A stretch of 64,000 nt of DNA from Clostridium rhizosphaerae. GTDB taxonomy: Bacteria > Bacillota > Clostridia > Clostridiales > Clostridiaceae. The stretch lies in NCBI RefSeq assembly GCF_016765585.1, contig NZ_JAESWC010000002.1:1-64000 (forward strand). The letters run 5' to 3'. The position numbers and the translations under genes are program-made. Shown piece after piece: positions 54,852 through 63,371 of this stretch. The stretch's first letter is position 1. Every line of letters starts with the position of its first letter. The notes under the pieces were generated by a model. It ran no database searches. It was not told the DNA's origin and worked only from the letters and a program-made list of their open reading frames with translations.

Positions 54852-55490
54852 GTGAAATTTATAGACATAGAAAATTGGAACAGAAAAGATCATTATAATT
54901 ATTTTAAGCAGTTTAATTACCCGCATTTTAATATTTGCGGAAATCTTGATATTACAAATTTTTATAGATATATTAAAGAAAATGAATTACCCTTTTTTGC
55001 ATCTATGTTATATGCTTCTACCAAAGCAACAAATAGCATAAAAGAATTTAGATTTAGAATAAGAGAAGATAAGGTAGTTGAACATGAAATTGTGAGTCCT
55101 TCCTTTACTGTAATGACTAATGATGAAGTATTTAGTTTTTGCGCTGTAGATTTCATTGATAACTATAATACTTTTAAATCTAATACACTTAAGCAAATAG
55201 AGGAAACAAAAAATAATGTTAGTATAGAAGATGAACCAGGGCGTGATGATCTCTTATATGTAACAAGTATTCCTTGGGTTTCATTTACTAATATTACTCA
55301 TCCGATTCAGATGAATCCTATAGACAGCATACCGAGAATATCCTGGGGGAAGTTTTTTGAGGAAAATGAAAAAATGAAGCTTCCAATTTCTGTCCAGGCA
55401 CATCATTCTTTGGTTGATGGAGTACATATTGGTCAGTTTTTTAATAACATTCAAGAAATTCTAGACAATCCAGTGAAATACATGTTATAA
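54852..55490 (+). CDS. Chloramphenicol acetyltransferase-like protein (CatA family)
   Basis: A 212-residue trimeric acyltransferase of the type A CAT family. The catalytic motif is HHSLVDGVHIGQF (near 186), and PWVSFTNITHP is the conserved central strand. The first residues (FIDIENWNRKDHYNYF) match the family start. Chloramphenicol resistance is possible, but many chromosomal homologues have other or unknown acceptors. The start is GTG with AGGAGG upstream. It lies 14 bp before the DegV gene, so they are co-transcribed. Confidence 0.87.
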   Translation: MKFIDIENWNRKDHYNYFKQFNYPHFNICGNLDITNFYRYIKENELPFFASMLYASTKATNSIKEFRFRIREDKVVEHEIVSPSFTVMTNDEVFSFCAVDFIDNYNTFKSNTLKQIEETKNNVSIEDEPGRDDLLYVTSIPWVSFTNITHPIQMNPIDSIPRISWGKFFEENEKMKLPISVQAHHSLVDGVHIGQFFNNIQEILDNPVKYML

Positions 55491-55504
55491 AGGAGTCTTA
55501 TATT

Positions 55505-56392
55505 ATGTGTAATTATGTTTTAACTTGCTGCTCTACAGCAGATATGCCATATGACTATTTTAAGCAAAGAAATATTCCATACGTTTGCTTTCATTATGTT
55601 TTGGATGGGAAAGAATATCCGGATGATTTGGGACAAAGCATGACTTTTGAAGAGTTTTATCGTAGAGTTGCAGCTGGCTCAATGCCTACAACCTCACAGG
55701 TTAATGTTGGGCAGTTTATAGAATTCTTTGAACCTTTTTTAAAAGAGGGAAAGGATATTCTGCACATTTCTTTTTCTTCTGGTTTATCAGGAGCTTACAA
55801 CTCTGCTTTGATTGCCAGAGAAGAGCTTTTATCGAGATATCCGGATAGAAAAATCATTGTTATTGATTCCTTAGGAGCATCCTCAGGATATGGCCTGCTT
55901 ATGGATATGGCAGCTGATATGAGAGATAATGGTGCAACAATTGAAGAGCTGCAGGCATGGGTAGAGGAAAATAAACTAAACATACATCATTGGTTTTTCT
56001 CTACAGATCTTACACATTATAAACGCGGCGGTCGCATATCTGCAACAGCTGCGGCAGTGGGAACTTTACTTAACATGTGTCCGCTTTTAAATATGAGTTA
56101 TGATGGAAAACTTATTCCTAGAAGGAAGATTCGCGGTAAGAAACAGGTTATTGCTCAAATTGTGAATATGATGGAAATGCATGCGAAAGATGGAGTTAAT
56201 TATTCAGGAAAGTGTTTTATCTCAAACTCTGCATGTTACGAGGATGCACGTAAGGTTGCCGATCTTATTGAAGAAAAATTTCCTTTATTAAGTGCCCCTG
56301 TTATGATAAATAGTGTTGGAACTGTGGTTGGATCACATACAGGGCAGGGAACAGTTGCACTTTTCTTCGTAGGTGATAAAAGGGTGGACTAG
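55505..56392 (+). CDS. DegV family fatty-acid-binding protein
   Basis: A 295-residue DegV protein. It has STADMPYDYF near the start, TSQVNVGQFIEFF, LHISFSSGLSGAYNSA (lipid head-group contact) and the late GTVVGSHTGQGTVALFF. In Firmicutes these proteins (FakB type) hold fatty acids for FakA kinase. An oleate hydratase lies convergently 118 bp away, so both neighbours handle fatty acids. AAGGAG precedes the ATG. Confidence 0.9.
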   Translation: MCNYVLTCCSTADMPYDYFKQRNIPYVCFHYVLDGKEYPDDLGQSMTFEEFYRRVAAGSMPTTSQVNVGQFIEFFEPFLKEGKDILHISFSSGLSGAYNSALIAREELLSRYPDRKIIVIDSLGASSGYGLLMDMAADMRDNGATIEELQAWVEENKLNIHHWFFSTDLTHYKRGGRISATAAAVGTLLNMCPLLNMSYDGKLIPRRKIRGKKQVIAQIVNMMEMHAKDGVNYSGKCFISNSACYEDARKVADLIEEKFPLLSAPVMINSVGTVVGSHTGQGTVALFFVGDKRVD

Positions 56393-56435
56393 GACTAGTT
56401 TCTTTTAAATTTAAATATTATATATATACAATGCA

Positions 56436-56482
56436 AAAGCCAGCCCATAGATTGTTAAAATCAATGGACTGGCTTTGTTTTA
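56436..56482. terminator. Bidirectional terminator between degV and oleate hydratase genes
   Basis: AAAGCCAG / CTGGCTTT arms (56436-56443 with 56469-56476) with further pairing (CCAT / ATGG) and T-runs. Its left side begins with TATATATACAATGC, the end sequence of the MITE-like repeats at 39,026 and 59,067. Confidence 0.82.
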
Positions 56483-56509
56483 ATTGTTAAATTACAATTA
56501 TAAGTTTGA

Positions 56510-58279
56510 CTAAATTAAATTGTAACGTTTTAATAAATCTAGAATAACAGTATCAGAAGCCATTTTAAGAGCTTTGCTTTCAAATATTTTTGCAGACAGC
56601 GGAAGCTTCAAATCTGTAAGTTTCTTGCCATCAAGCATTTTTGCAGTTGAATCTAATAATACTCTTACGTCATAGCAGGAATTAAATACTTCCGGTACAC
56701 CACGGTCTACGTTAAGTAAAGTATAAACTGCTTCCATTGCTGTTCTAACTGAATACTCTGTTGTAAATACTGTGTCACGTACGGTATCAGCAAACTGTCC
56801 GATAAATGCAAAGTTTACACTTCCATCTGGAACCACGCTAGGCCTGTCTCCTTTTGCTCTTGGCATAAAGAATGCAGTTATATAAGGCATCATACATGGG
56901 ATGCAGTGAGCTGATTTAGTTGCCATATCATGTATTTCTGCTTCAGGCACTCCTAAATGGTAAAGCCATTCTTCAGTAATCTCAATTCCTGTACATTCTT
57001 TCATTGGCTTCTTAATATAGTTTCCTGGAACATCTGAAAATAAACCGTATACCCAAACTACAAGCTGATCCTTAGGCTGACTCTTAAAATGAGGCTGACG
57101 ATTTAATGTATAACTCATAAGCCAATTTGAATCCTTAACGGTAATGATACCACCTGTTACTACATTGCCGCTGAATGGATCTCTCTTGCATACTTTCTCT
57201 ATATATGGAGGGATTCTGCCATCAAGGGTAGTAACTGTAGCAGATTCCCAAGTTGTTGCTTTCTTATCTGTGCAGAACTTATCAGGATGACCAAAAGATG
57301 GATCCTGCTTTGCGATATTTCTCCAAAGCTCCCAGCAGCCGCCTACAGAATCGTTAAATACTGGAGCATGATTGTCATCACCAAGAGTTGAATTTTCTGT
57401 ACAGCTTCCGTTTGTAACAAATACTAAATCATTTTCTGTAAGACCTATAGATTCTTCTTTTCCGTTATGCTCACAAATAATTTTTGTAGCAACTTTTTTA
57501 TCTTCCTGAATGTCAAAAATAACATTTGTTACCTTTGTATCATATTGGAGGCTAACCCCATGACTTTCAAGATATTTTAGCATAGGAAGAATTAATGATT
57601 CATACTGATTATATTTTGTGAATTTAAGTGCAGAGAAATCAGGAAGACCACCAATATGGTGAATAAATCTTTGAATATAAAGCTTCATCTCTAATGCACT
57701 GTGCCAATCTTCAAAAGCAAACATTGTTCTCCAATATAACCAGAAGTTTGAGGCGAAAAATTCATCAGTGAATACATCTGTTATTTTCTTGTCATATAAA
57801 TCTTCATCACGAGTCATAAATAACTTAATGATTTCCATGGATGCTTTTTGACTTAATGTAAACTTTCCATCAGTATGAGCATCTTCTCCTCTGTTTACAG
57901 TAGCTCTCATAAGTGAATAGTTAGGATCTTTCTTATTAAGATAGTAGAACTCATCTAAAACTGATACTCCTTCAGTTTCAATGGATGGTATTGAGTGGAA
58001 TAAATCCCACAAACATTCGAAATGGTTTTCCATTTCACGTCCGCCTCTTATAATAAATCCTTTTTGAGGATCATTTATACCGTCGCAGGCACCACCGGCG
58101 ATGTTAAGCTCCTCTAAAATATGAATGTTTTCACCTTTCATCTGCCCATCACGCACTAAAAAACATGCAGCTGCTAAAGCTGCTAAACCTGACCCAACAA
58201 GATAAGCTGATTTTTTGTCCACATCAGCAGGTTTTTGAGGACGAGCAAATGCTTCATAATTTCCATTGCTATAATACAT
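56510..58279 (-). CDS. ohyA: Oleate hydratase
   Basis: A 589-residue FAD enzyme of the MCRA/OhyA family. The FAD motif is [19 protein letters not shown] (near 27), followed by [28 protein letters not shown] (in parts), the family signature, and [15 protein letters not shown]. It adds water to the cis-9 double bond of oleate and related fatty acids, giving 10-hydroxy acids, and protects against unsaturated fatty acids. GGAGG lies before the ATG. A TetR regulator gene lies 149 bp upstream on the same strand. Confidence 0.95.
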   Translation of the reverse strand: MYYSNGNYEAFARPQKPADVDKKSAYLVGSGLAALAAACFLVRDGQMKGENIHILEELNIAGGACDGINDPQKGFIIRGGREMENHFECLWDLFHSIPSIETEGVSVLDEFYYLNKKDPNYSLMRATVNRGEDAHTDGKFTLSQKASMEIIKLFMTRDEDLYDKKITDVFTDEFFASNFWLYWRTMFAFEDWHSALEMKLYIQRFIHHIGGLPDFSALKFTKYNQYESLILPMLKYLESHGVSLQYDTKVTNVIFDIQEDKKVATKIICEHNGKEESIGLTENDLVFVTNGSCTENSTLGDDNHAPVFNDSVGGCWELWRNIAKQDPSFGHPDKFCTDKKATTWESATVTTLDGRIPPYIEKVCKRDPFSGNVVTGGIITVKDSNWLMSYTLNRQPHFKSQPKDQLVVWVYGLFSDVPGNYIKKPMKECTGIEITEEWLYHLGVPEAEIHDMATKSAHCIPCMMPYITAFFMPRAKGDRPSVVPDGSVNFAFIGQFADTVRDTVFTTEYSVRTAMEAVYTLLNVDRGVPEVFNSCYDVRVLLDSTAKMLDGKKLTDLKLPLSAKIFESKALKMASDTVILDLLKRYNLI

Positions 58280-58365
58280 ATTGATTACCTCCTAATTTTT
58301 ATCTTTGATCTATACTTATATGATAAAAATTAATGAGAACATATACCATAGACGAAATAAGTACA

Positions 58366-58389
58366 GTGTTGAAATTTTAGACACAACAC
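58366..58389. promoter_or_regulatory. Operator-like inverted repeat before ohyA
   Basis: GTGTTG (58366-58371) and CAACAC (58384-58389) form an inverted repeat spaced by 12 bases between the regulator gene and ohyA. It is a candidate TetR site; short arms make it tentative. Confidence 0.4.
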
Positions 58390-58427
58390 CCATTTTGTAA
58401 AAACTTTATACATTAGAGCGTAATTGT

Positions 58428-58994
58428 CTAAATATGAACGTCTGATCTAAAGTTTTCAAGCGCTTTAATTATATTTCCGTGAATTAAAATATTAACTCTT
58501 TCTATTATAGAGGAGGGGTCACCCTTCATGCCTTTTCCAATCCAGTCCAGCGTAAGTCCAACAAAGGCGTATTTATAAAAATGAGCTATGAATGCCTTAT
58601 CTTCCTCTTTTATATTCTGACCTGCTGCTTTTTCCTCGATAACTCCAATAAGAAGATTATAGGTTTCATTGTAAAGATAATTTTCTAAGTGTTCTCGCTT
58701 AAGGGAGTGATATGTATTTATTACAAAAGATTTGTTTTCAAGCACGTATTTAAAAATTTGAATAAATCCTTGCTGCCATGTATCATAGGTTTTTTTATCA
58801 CCGAGTGCCTTTGAGGCTTCGTTGGTGTAAATCCATTCAACGAGATCATATATATCCTTAAAATGATAATAAAAAGTTTGTCTATTAACTTCGCAGTCTT
58901 CAACTATATCAATAACAGTGATTTTATCCATGGATTTTTCCGACAATAGCTTCTTAAGAGATGCAGCAATTGCTTTTTTTGTTGTTTGTGCCAT
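58428..58994 (-). CDS. TetR/AcrR family regulator (DhaS-like)
   Basis: A 188-residue regulator. The N-terminal helix-turn-helix shows KAIAASLKKLLSEKSMDKITVIDIVEDCEVNRQTFYYHFKDIYDLVEWI in order (described here from two overlapping parts near residues 6-55). The C-terminal ligand domain is helical. It is upstream of oleate hydratase in the same direction and probably controls it in response to fatty acids. GGAGGAA precedes the ATG. Confidence 0.88.
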   Translation of the reverse strand: MAQTTKKAIAASLKKLLSEKSMDKITVIDIVEDCEVNRQTFYYHFKDIYDLVEWIYTNEASKALGDKKTYDTWQQGFIQIFKYVLENKSFVINTYHSLKREHLENYLYNETYNLLIGVIEEKAAGQNIKEEDKAFIAHFYKYAFVGLTLDWIGKGMKGDPSSIIERVNILIHGNIIKALENFRSDVHI

Positions 58995-59066
58995 AAATAT
59001 TCCTCCAGTTCAGGAAAATAAATTAGGATATTATAATATATTATATAATCTTTATGGCTTTCTAGC

Positions 59067-59174
59067 TATATATAATGCAATAAAGTTCTTACCTTAACAA
59101 TGTCACAAAATATCCAATCTTCAAGGATTTTTGGGACATTGTTAAGGTATTAGAACTTTTGCATTGTATATATA
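59067..59174. repeat. Palindromic MITE-like element, copy 2
   Basis: 108 bp, inverted relative to the copy at 39,026-39,130 and closely similar through its length. Ends are TATATATAATGC and GCATTGTATATATA. Lies between the TetR gene and a DUF2164 gene. Confidence 0.75.
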
Positions 59175-59284
59175 ATTCATTTAAAGAGTATAAGCAATTA
59201 TTATTTATGATATTTACTTAGCATTTGGAAGCTGATACTATAATTAGTAGAAACTATAATATTAATGAATTTTAGAGGTGTCAA

Positions 59285-59518
59285 ATGAAGAATAAGGATA
59301 TGTTCAAATTAACTAAAGAACAAAGAGAAGATATGATAAATTCAATAAAAAACTATTTTTTAGATGAAAGGGAAGAAGAGATAGGAGATTTGGCTTCAAA
59401 TCTGATGCTGAATTTTATAATAGAAGAAATCGCACCGGAATTTTATAATAAAGGAGTGTATGACTCTTACAAATATATGAGCGATAGAGTTGAAGATATA
59501 TTAACAATTCAGAAATAA
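59285..59518 (+). CDS. DUF2164 family protein
   Basis: A 77-residue protein with the DUF2164 pattern: KLTKEQREDMINSIKNYF, ERE-EEIGDLASNLMLNFI, then IAPEFYNKGVYD. The function is unknown; it is small, acidic and helical. GAGGTG precedes the ATG. It stands alone between two palindromic elements. Confidence 0.8.
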   Translation: MKNKDMFKLTKEQREDMINSIKNYFLDEREEEIGDLASNLMLNFIIEEIAPEFYNKGVYDSYKYMSDRVEDILTIQK

Positions 59519-59530
59519 CTTGGAGCGTAA

Positions 59531-59784
59531 GAGAGGCTGTGGCACAATGGCTTAAATCTATAGCGTGTTATTTGAAATTTAGAGAACCTTCGTTTCGCAA
59601 AGATATTCTAAGTTTCTGAATTTGAATAAAACCAAGAGTTTTGGTTAAACTCATACTTCAAACATAACCAACAACTCTAAGGTCTTATTCAAATTCAGAA
59701 ACAAGAATATCTAATGCTCACTCAAACGTTCCTACAATTTCAAATAACACGCTAGTTTAGCCATTGTGCCACAGCCCCTTTCTC
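59531..59784. repeat. Long imperfect palindrome (254 bp)
   Basis: GGCTGTGGCACAATGGCT (59535-59552) is repeated inverted as AGCCATTGTGCCACAGCC (59759-59776). Further matching arms continue inwards (GCGTGTTATTTGAAATT with AATTTCAAATAACACGC, and TTTCTGAATTTGAATAA with TTATTCAAATTCAGAAA). No reading frame is present. It looks like a non-autonomous element. Confidence 0.8.
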
Positions 59785-59878
59785 TGAAGTCTTATTGCTG
59801 CTTGCTCAAATGTTTCTACATATTCAAATACCACGCTAAGTTTAGCTGTTTTGAGCCTGCCACTTTGTCTGAAATTTT
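59785..59878. repeat. Diverged copy of one arm of the palindrome
   Basis: The stretch from GCTTGCTCAAATGTTTC to TTTGTCTG repeats 59,716-59,786 in the same direction with many substitutions (TTCAAATACCACGCTAA against TTCAAATAACACGCTAG). It suggests two generations of the same element. Confidence 0.6.
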
Positions 59879-59899
59879 ATTTTCTATATTAGTATCTTT

Positions 59900-60850
59900 C
59901 TAATATTCTCTTACTAACATCTTCTCAACAATTTGCTTCAGATAAGATTTCTCAAAGCTTTCAGGTAGGCTATCAATGAGTTTTAAAGATTTATCTGTAT
60001 ATTTTTTTGCTGTTTCTTTTGCTTTAAGCAGTCCTTCTGATGTCCTAAGTATTTCTATTACTTTTTCAGTGCTGCCATTTCTTAGATTTTCAATAATAAG
60101 GTTATGAGAGTTTTTTATCTCATAAAGAAGGGGCAGCGTATAAATTCCTTCCTTTATATCGTTTCCAGAAGGCTTTCCTAATAGATCAGTTTCAGCTGTT
60201 ATATCAAGAATGTCGTCAATAAGCTGAAAAGCCATTCCTGTATAATAACCAATTGATTTTAATTTTTTTATTATAACTTTATCCGCATTTCCTTCATAGG
60301 CACCAATTGAAAGACTTAATGAAAATAGGGAAGCACATTTGCCATTTATTCTTTTTAAATAAGATTTTATGTCAGCCTCTAAGGAAAAAACAGAAAAAAA
60401 CTGATTTATTTCACCTGTGCAAATAGTTTTTATAGTGTTTGATACTTCCATAATGCTTTCAGGGCTAACATTTCTTGAAAAAATGACATAGCTTTGAGCA
60501 AAAAGATAATCTCCTGTAAATATTCCAGCCTTTACTCCGAAGCTGCTTTGTATAGTGCTTTTTCCTCGTCTATAATTTGCCTCATCTATAATATCGTCAT
60601 GAACTAAGGTGGCCAGGTGCAAAAGTTCTATAGCTGACGCCATTTCTATAAGCTTTTCACGATTTATGTTTCCAAAGCTTCCCCCTAAAAGAACAAACAG
60701 TGCTCTTAGCAATTTCCCCTTGTCAGCTGCTAGGTTGTCCATAAGTTTAGTAGAATTTTTTTCTGTGCTTTTTAAATTATTAAGAATGGTTTTTCTTATT
60801 TCTAATAAATCCCCATCAAGCTTATTCTTGGTAATATTCTCATTTTTCAT
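59900..60850 (-). CDS. Polyprenyl diphosphate synthase
   Basis: A 316-residue trans-prenyl chain synthase. The two Asp-rich motifs are LVHDDIIDEA (DDIID at 85-89) and QLIDDILDIT (near 210); GKLLRALFVLL is the start of the isopentenyl diphosphate site. Such long-chain enzymes supply the isoprenoid tail of quinones. ATG 60850 is preferred, with AGAGGA before it. It is divergent from a MenA-like gene (142 bp apart), which would use its product. Confidence 0.9.
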   Translation of the reverse strand: MKNENITKNKLDGDLLEIRKTILNNLKSTEKNSTKLMDNLAADKGKLLRALFVLLGGSFGNINREKLIEMASAIELLHLATLVHDDIIDEANYRRGKSTIQSSFGVKAGIFTGDYLFAQSYVIFSRNVSPESIMEVSNTIKTICTGEINQFFSVFSLEADIKSYLKRINGKCASLFSLSLSIGAYEGNADKVIIKKLKSIGYYTGMAFQLIDDILDITAETDLLGKPSGNDIKEGIYTLPLLYEIKNSHNLIIENLRNGSTEKVIEILRTSEGLLKAKETAKKYTDKSLKLIDSLPESFEKSYLKQIVEKMLVREY

Positions 60851-60992
60851 AGCCTGTCCTCTTTTCATTGTCTATTTTTTACATTATAATAATTCTAATA
60901 ATATATGTCCAATAATAATTAATTTTAGCATATTATAGGAAAACATTCAGTATATTATTATGCTATTTTTAAAATCTTTATGAGGTGATTTT

Positions 60993-61877
60993 ATGATGAA
61001 AAAGATAATAAAAGAATCAAGACCTGCTACTTTAGTTGTGACTATAATATCTACAACTCTTGGAATTATTTCTGCTTGTAGAGCTGGTTATCTGTTTAAG
61101 AATGTAAAATTCGATTTGTTTAAAATATTTTTAATTACTATTGCAGGTATTTTACTTCAGAGTGGTGTTAATTTGATTAATAACTTTTTCGATGAAGAGG
61201 TAGATGAAGAAATAAAAATAAACAGAAATTCCTATTTTTTAGGTTATAAAAGAACAAAGGATGAAATATTATTTTTTAAGTGCGGACTTATTTTTATGTT
61301 TATTACTTTCTTAATTGGCACATATCTTAGCTTTTACAGCGGCATACAACTTTTTGTAATAGAATTAATAGGATTATTTTCAGCCTATGCTTATGCTGGA
61401 AAGCCTTTTAGCTATAAAAATTACGGCTTAGGAGCAGTAATGTCATTTATTATGATGGGTCCTCTTATGGTTTATTCAAGCTACCTTGTTTTTTCAAAAA
61501 GTTTTTCTATAATGCCTATTCTTTATTCTTGTACCTTCGGACTTTTTATACCGGCAATACTTCTTGCAAATGAAATAAGAGATTATATAAAAGATAAAGA
61601 AAGAGGAATAAAAACCTTAACTGTGAGAATAGGGTATAAGCATGGAGTAAATATATACTATGGTCTTATAGTTTTTGCTTATATAAATACTATAATTCTT
61701 GCTCTTGTAAAACTTCTTCCATTATGGAGTCTAATAATAGTAACAACCCTTCCTTTAGTTAAAAATATCACGCGAAATATGAAGGAAAATACAAAATTAT
61801 TAATACCGGCTACTGCAAAGCTCTATTTAGCTTTTGGAATAGAATTACTTATAGTATTAATTTTAACAAAAATTTAG
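60993..61877 (+). CDS. MenA-like prenyltransferase (UbiA superfamily)
   Basis: A 294-residue membrane protein with about eight helices. The first Asp-rich motif is N63-x3-D67-x3-D71 (NNFFDEEVD), and the second is ANEIRDYIKDKERGIKTLTV. It resembles 1,4-dihydroxy-2-naphthoate polyprenyltransferases; the aromatic substrate is not certain. GAGGTGAT precedes the ATG. The cydAB genes follow 102 bp later in the same direction, linking quinone synthesis with a terminal oxidase. Confidence 0.85.
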   Translation: MMKKIIKESRPATLVVTIISTTLGIISACRAGYLFKNVKFDLFKIFLITIAGILLQSGVNLINNFFDEEVDEEIKINRNSYFLGYKRTKDEILFFKCGLIFMFITFLIGTYLSFYSGIQLFVIELIGLFSAYAYAGKPFSYKNYGLGAVMSFIMMGPLMVYSSYLVFSKSFSIMPILYSCTFGLFIPAILLANEIRDYIKDKERGIKTLTVRIGYKHGVNIYYGLIVFAYINTIILALVKLLPLWSLIIVTTLPLVKNITRNMKENTKLLIPATAKLYLAFGIELLIVLILTKI

Positions 61878-61979
61878 ACTTTTTTTCCAAAAGTACTTTA
61901 AATGTTTACAAAAAAGTTTTATAATAAAGAAAAAAGGAATTATCTAATAATAACAATTATTGAAGGGAGTAAATTTAAA

Positions 61980-63371
61980 ATGGGAAATGTAATTACATTA
62001 GCAAGGCTGCAATTTGCAGTAACAACAGTCTATCATTTTTTCTTTGTACCATTGACTATTGGACTGGCATTGCTTTTAGCTATTATGGAATCATTCTATG
62101 TTAAAACTAAAGATGAAAAGTATAAGCATATGACCAAGTTCTGGGGAAAATTATTTCTGATTAATTTTGCAATGGGAGTTGTCACAGGATTAGTTCAAGA
62201 GTTTCAGTTTGGTATGAACTGGTCTAATTATTCAAGATATGTAGGAGATATTTTTGGAGTTCCTCTTGCCATCGAAGCTTTGCTAGCTTTCTTTCTGGAA
62301 TCCACATTTCTTGGAATTTGGATTTTTGGATGGGACAAGGTTTCTAAAAAAATACACTTGGCATCAATTTGGATAGTAGCATTATCTACAATGCTTTCTG
62401 CATTTTGGATTTTGACTGCAAACTCCTTTATGCATGAGCCTGTTGGATATGTTATTAATAATGGAAGAGCAGAATTAGACAGCTTCTCAAAGGTACTTGG
62501 AAATTCTCATTTGTGGGTTCAATTTCCTCATACAATCTTTGCTGCTATGGCCACAGGTGGATTCTTTGTTTTAGGAATCAGTGCCTATCACTTAGCTAAA
62601 AAGAATAAAGAAGAATGGGTGAAGTCATCCTTAAAGATTGGAATTGTTACAGCTTTAATCTCAACTATTTTGGTAGCAGGAGCAGGGGATGCACAGGGAA
62701 AATACCTTGTTAAGCATCTTCCTATGAAAATGGCTGCAGCAGAAGCATTATGGGACAGCAAGGATCCGGCTCCTCTTAGCATCGTATCTATTGTAGATGA
62801 AAAAAATAAAAAGAATACATTTGAGATAGCTATTCCAAAACTTTTAAGTTTTATGAGCTACAATAGCTTCAGCGGGAAAGTTGAAGGTCTTAATGATATT
62901 CAGGCAAGATATGAAAAGCAGTATGGGGCTGGAAATTATATACCGCCTGTTACTCTTTCCTTTTATACCTTTAGAGCTATGGTTGGCTCAGGAGTTATGA
63001 TGCTGCTTTTAGCGCTACTTGCAGTGTTCTTTTATAAAAAAGGTAAAATAGAAGATAAAAAGGGTTTTCTTAAGATCTTAACAATTGCAATAGTACTTCC
63101 ATATATAGCAAACTCTACAGGCTGGATCTTAACAGAGTCAAGCCGTACGCCATGGATAGTATTTGGACTTTTAAAGCTTGATCAAGCTATTTCACCTACA
63201 GTATCAGCTTCTTATGTATTAACTTCTTTAATAGTGTTTACACTACTGTACTCTATTTTAATGGTAATAGATGTAATCTTAATGTTTAAATTTGCTAAAG
63301 AGTCTCCTCTTAAAGTGGAAGCAGGAAAGTCTGAGGCAAAAGGTAACAAGGAGGGATCATTATGGATTTAG
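61980..63371 (+). CDS. cydA: Cytochrome bd oxidase subunit I
   Basis: A 463-residue integral membrane protein with nine or so helices. His19 in TTVYHFFFVPLT is the expected axial ligand of a b-type haem; GNSHLWVQFPHTIF supplies the second His region, and RTPW stands for the family RQPW motif. The periplasmic Q-loop is short, as in Firmicutes. The enzyme oxidises a quinol and reduces oxygen. ATG 61980 is chosen because GAAGGGAG precedes it; the frame is open further upstream from 61,902. It overlaps cydB by 10 bp. Confidence 0.95.
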   Translation: MGNVITLARLQFAVTTVYHFFFVPLTIGLALLLAIMESFYVKTKDEKYKHMTKFWGKLFLINFAMGVVTGLVQEFQFGMNWSNYSRYVGDIFGVPLAIEALLAFFLESTFLGIWIFGWDKVSKKIHLASIWIVALSTMLSAFWILTANSFMHEPVGYVINNGRAELDSFSKVLGNSHLWVQFPHTIFAAMATGGFFVLGISAYHLAKKNKEEWVKSSLKIGIVTALISTILVAGAGDAQGKYLVKHLPMKMAAAEALWDSKDPAPLSIVSIVDEKNKKNTFEIAIPKLLSFMSYNSFSGKVEGLNDIQARYEKQYGAGNYIPPVTLSFYTFRAMVGSGVMMLLLALLAVFFYKKGKIEDKKGFLKILTIAIVLPYIANSTGWILTESSRTPWIVFGLLKLDQAISPTVSASYVLTSLIVFTLLYSILMVIDVILMFKFAKESPLKVEAGKSEAKGNKEGSLWI

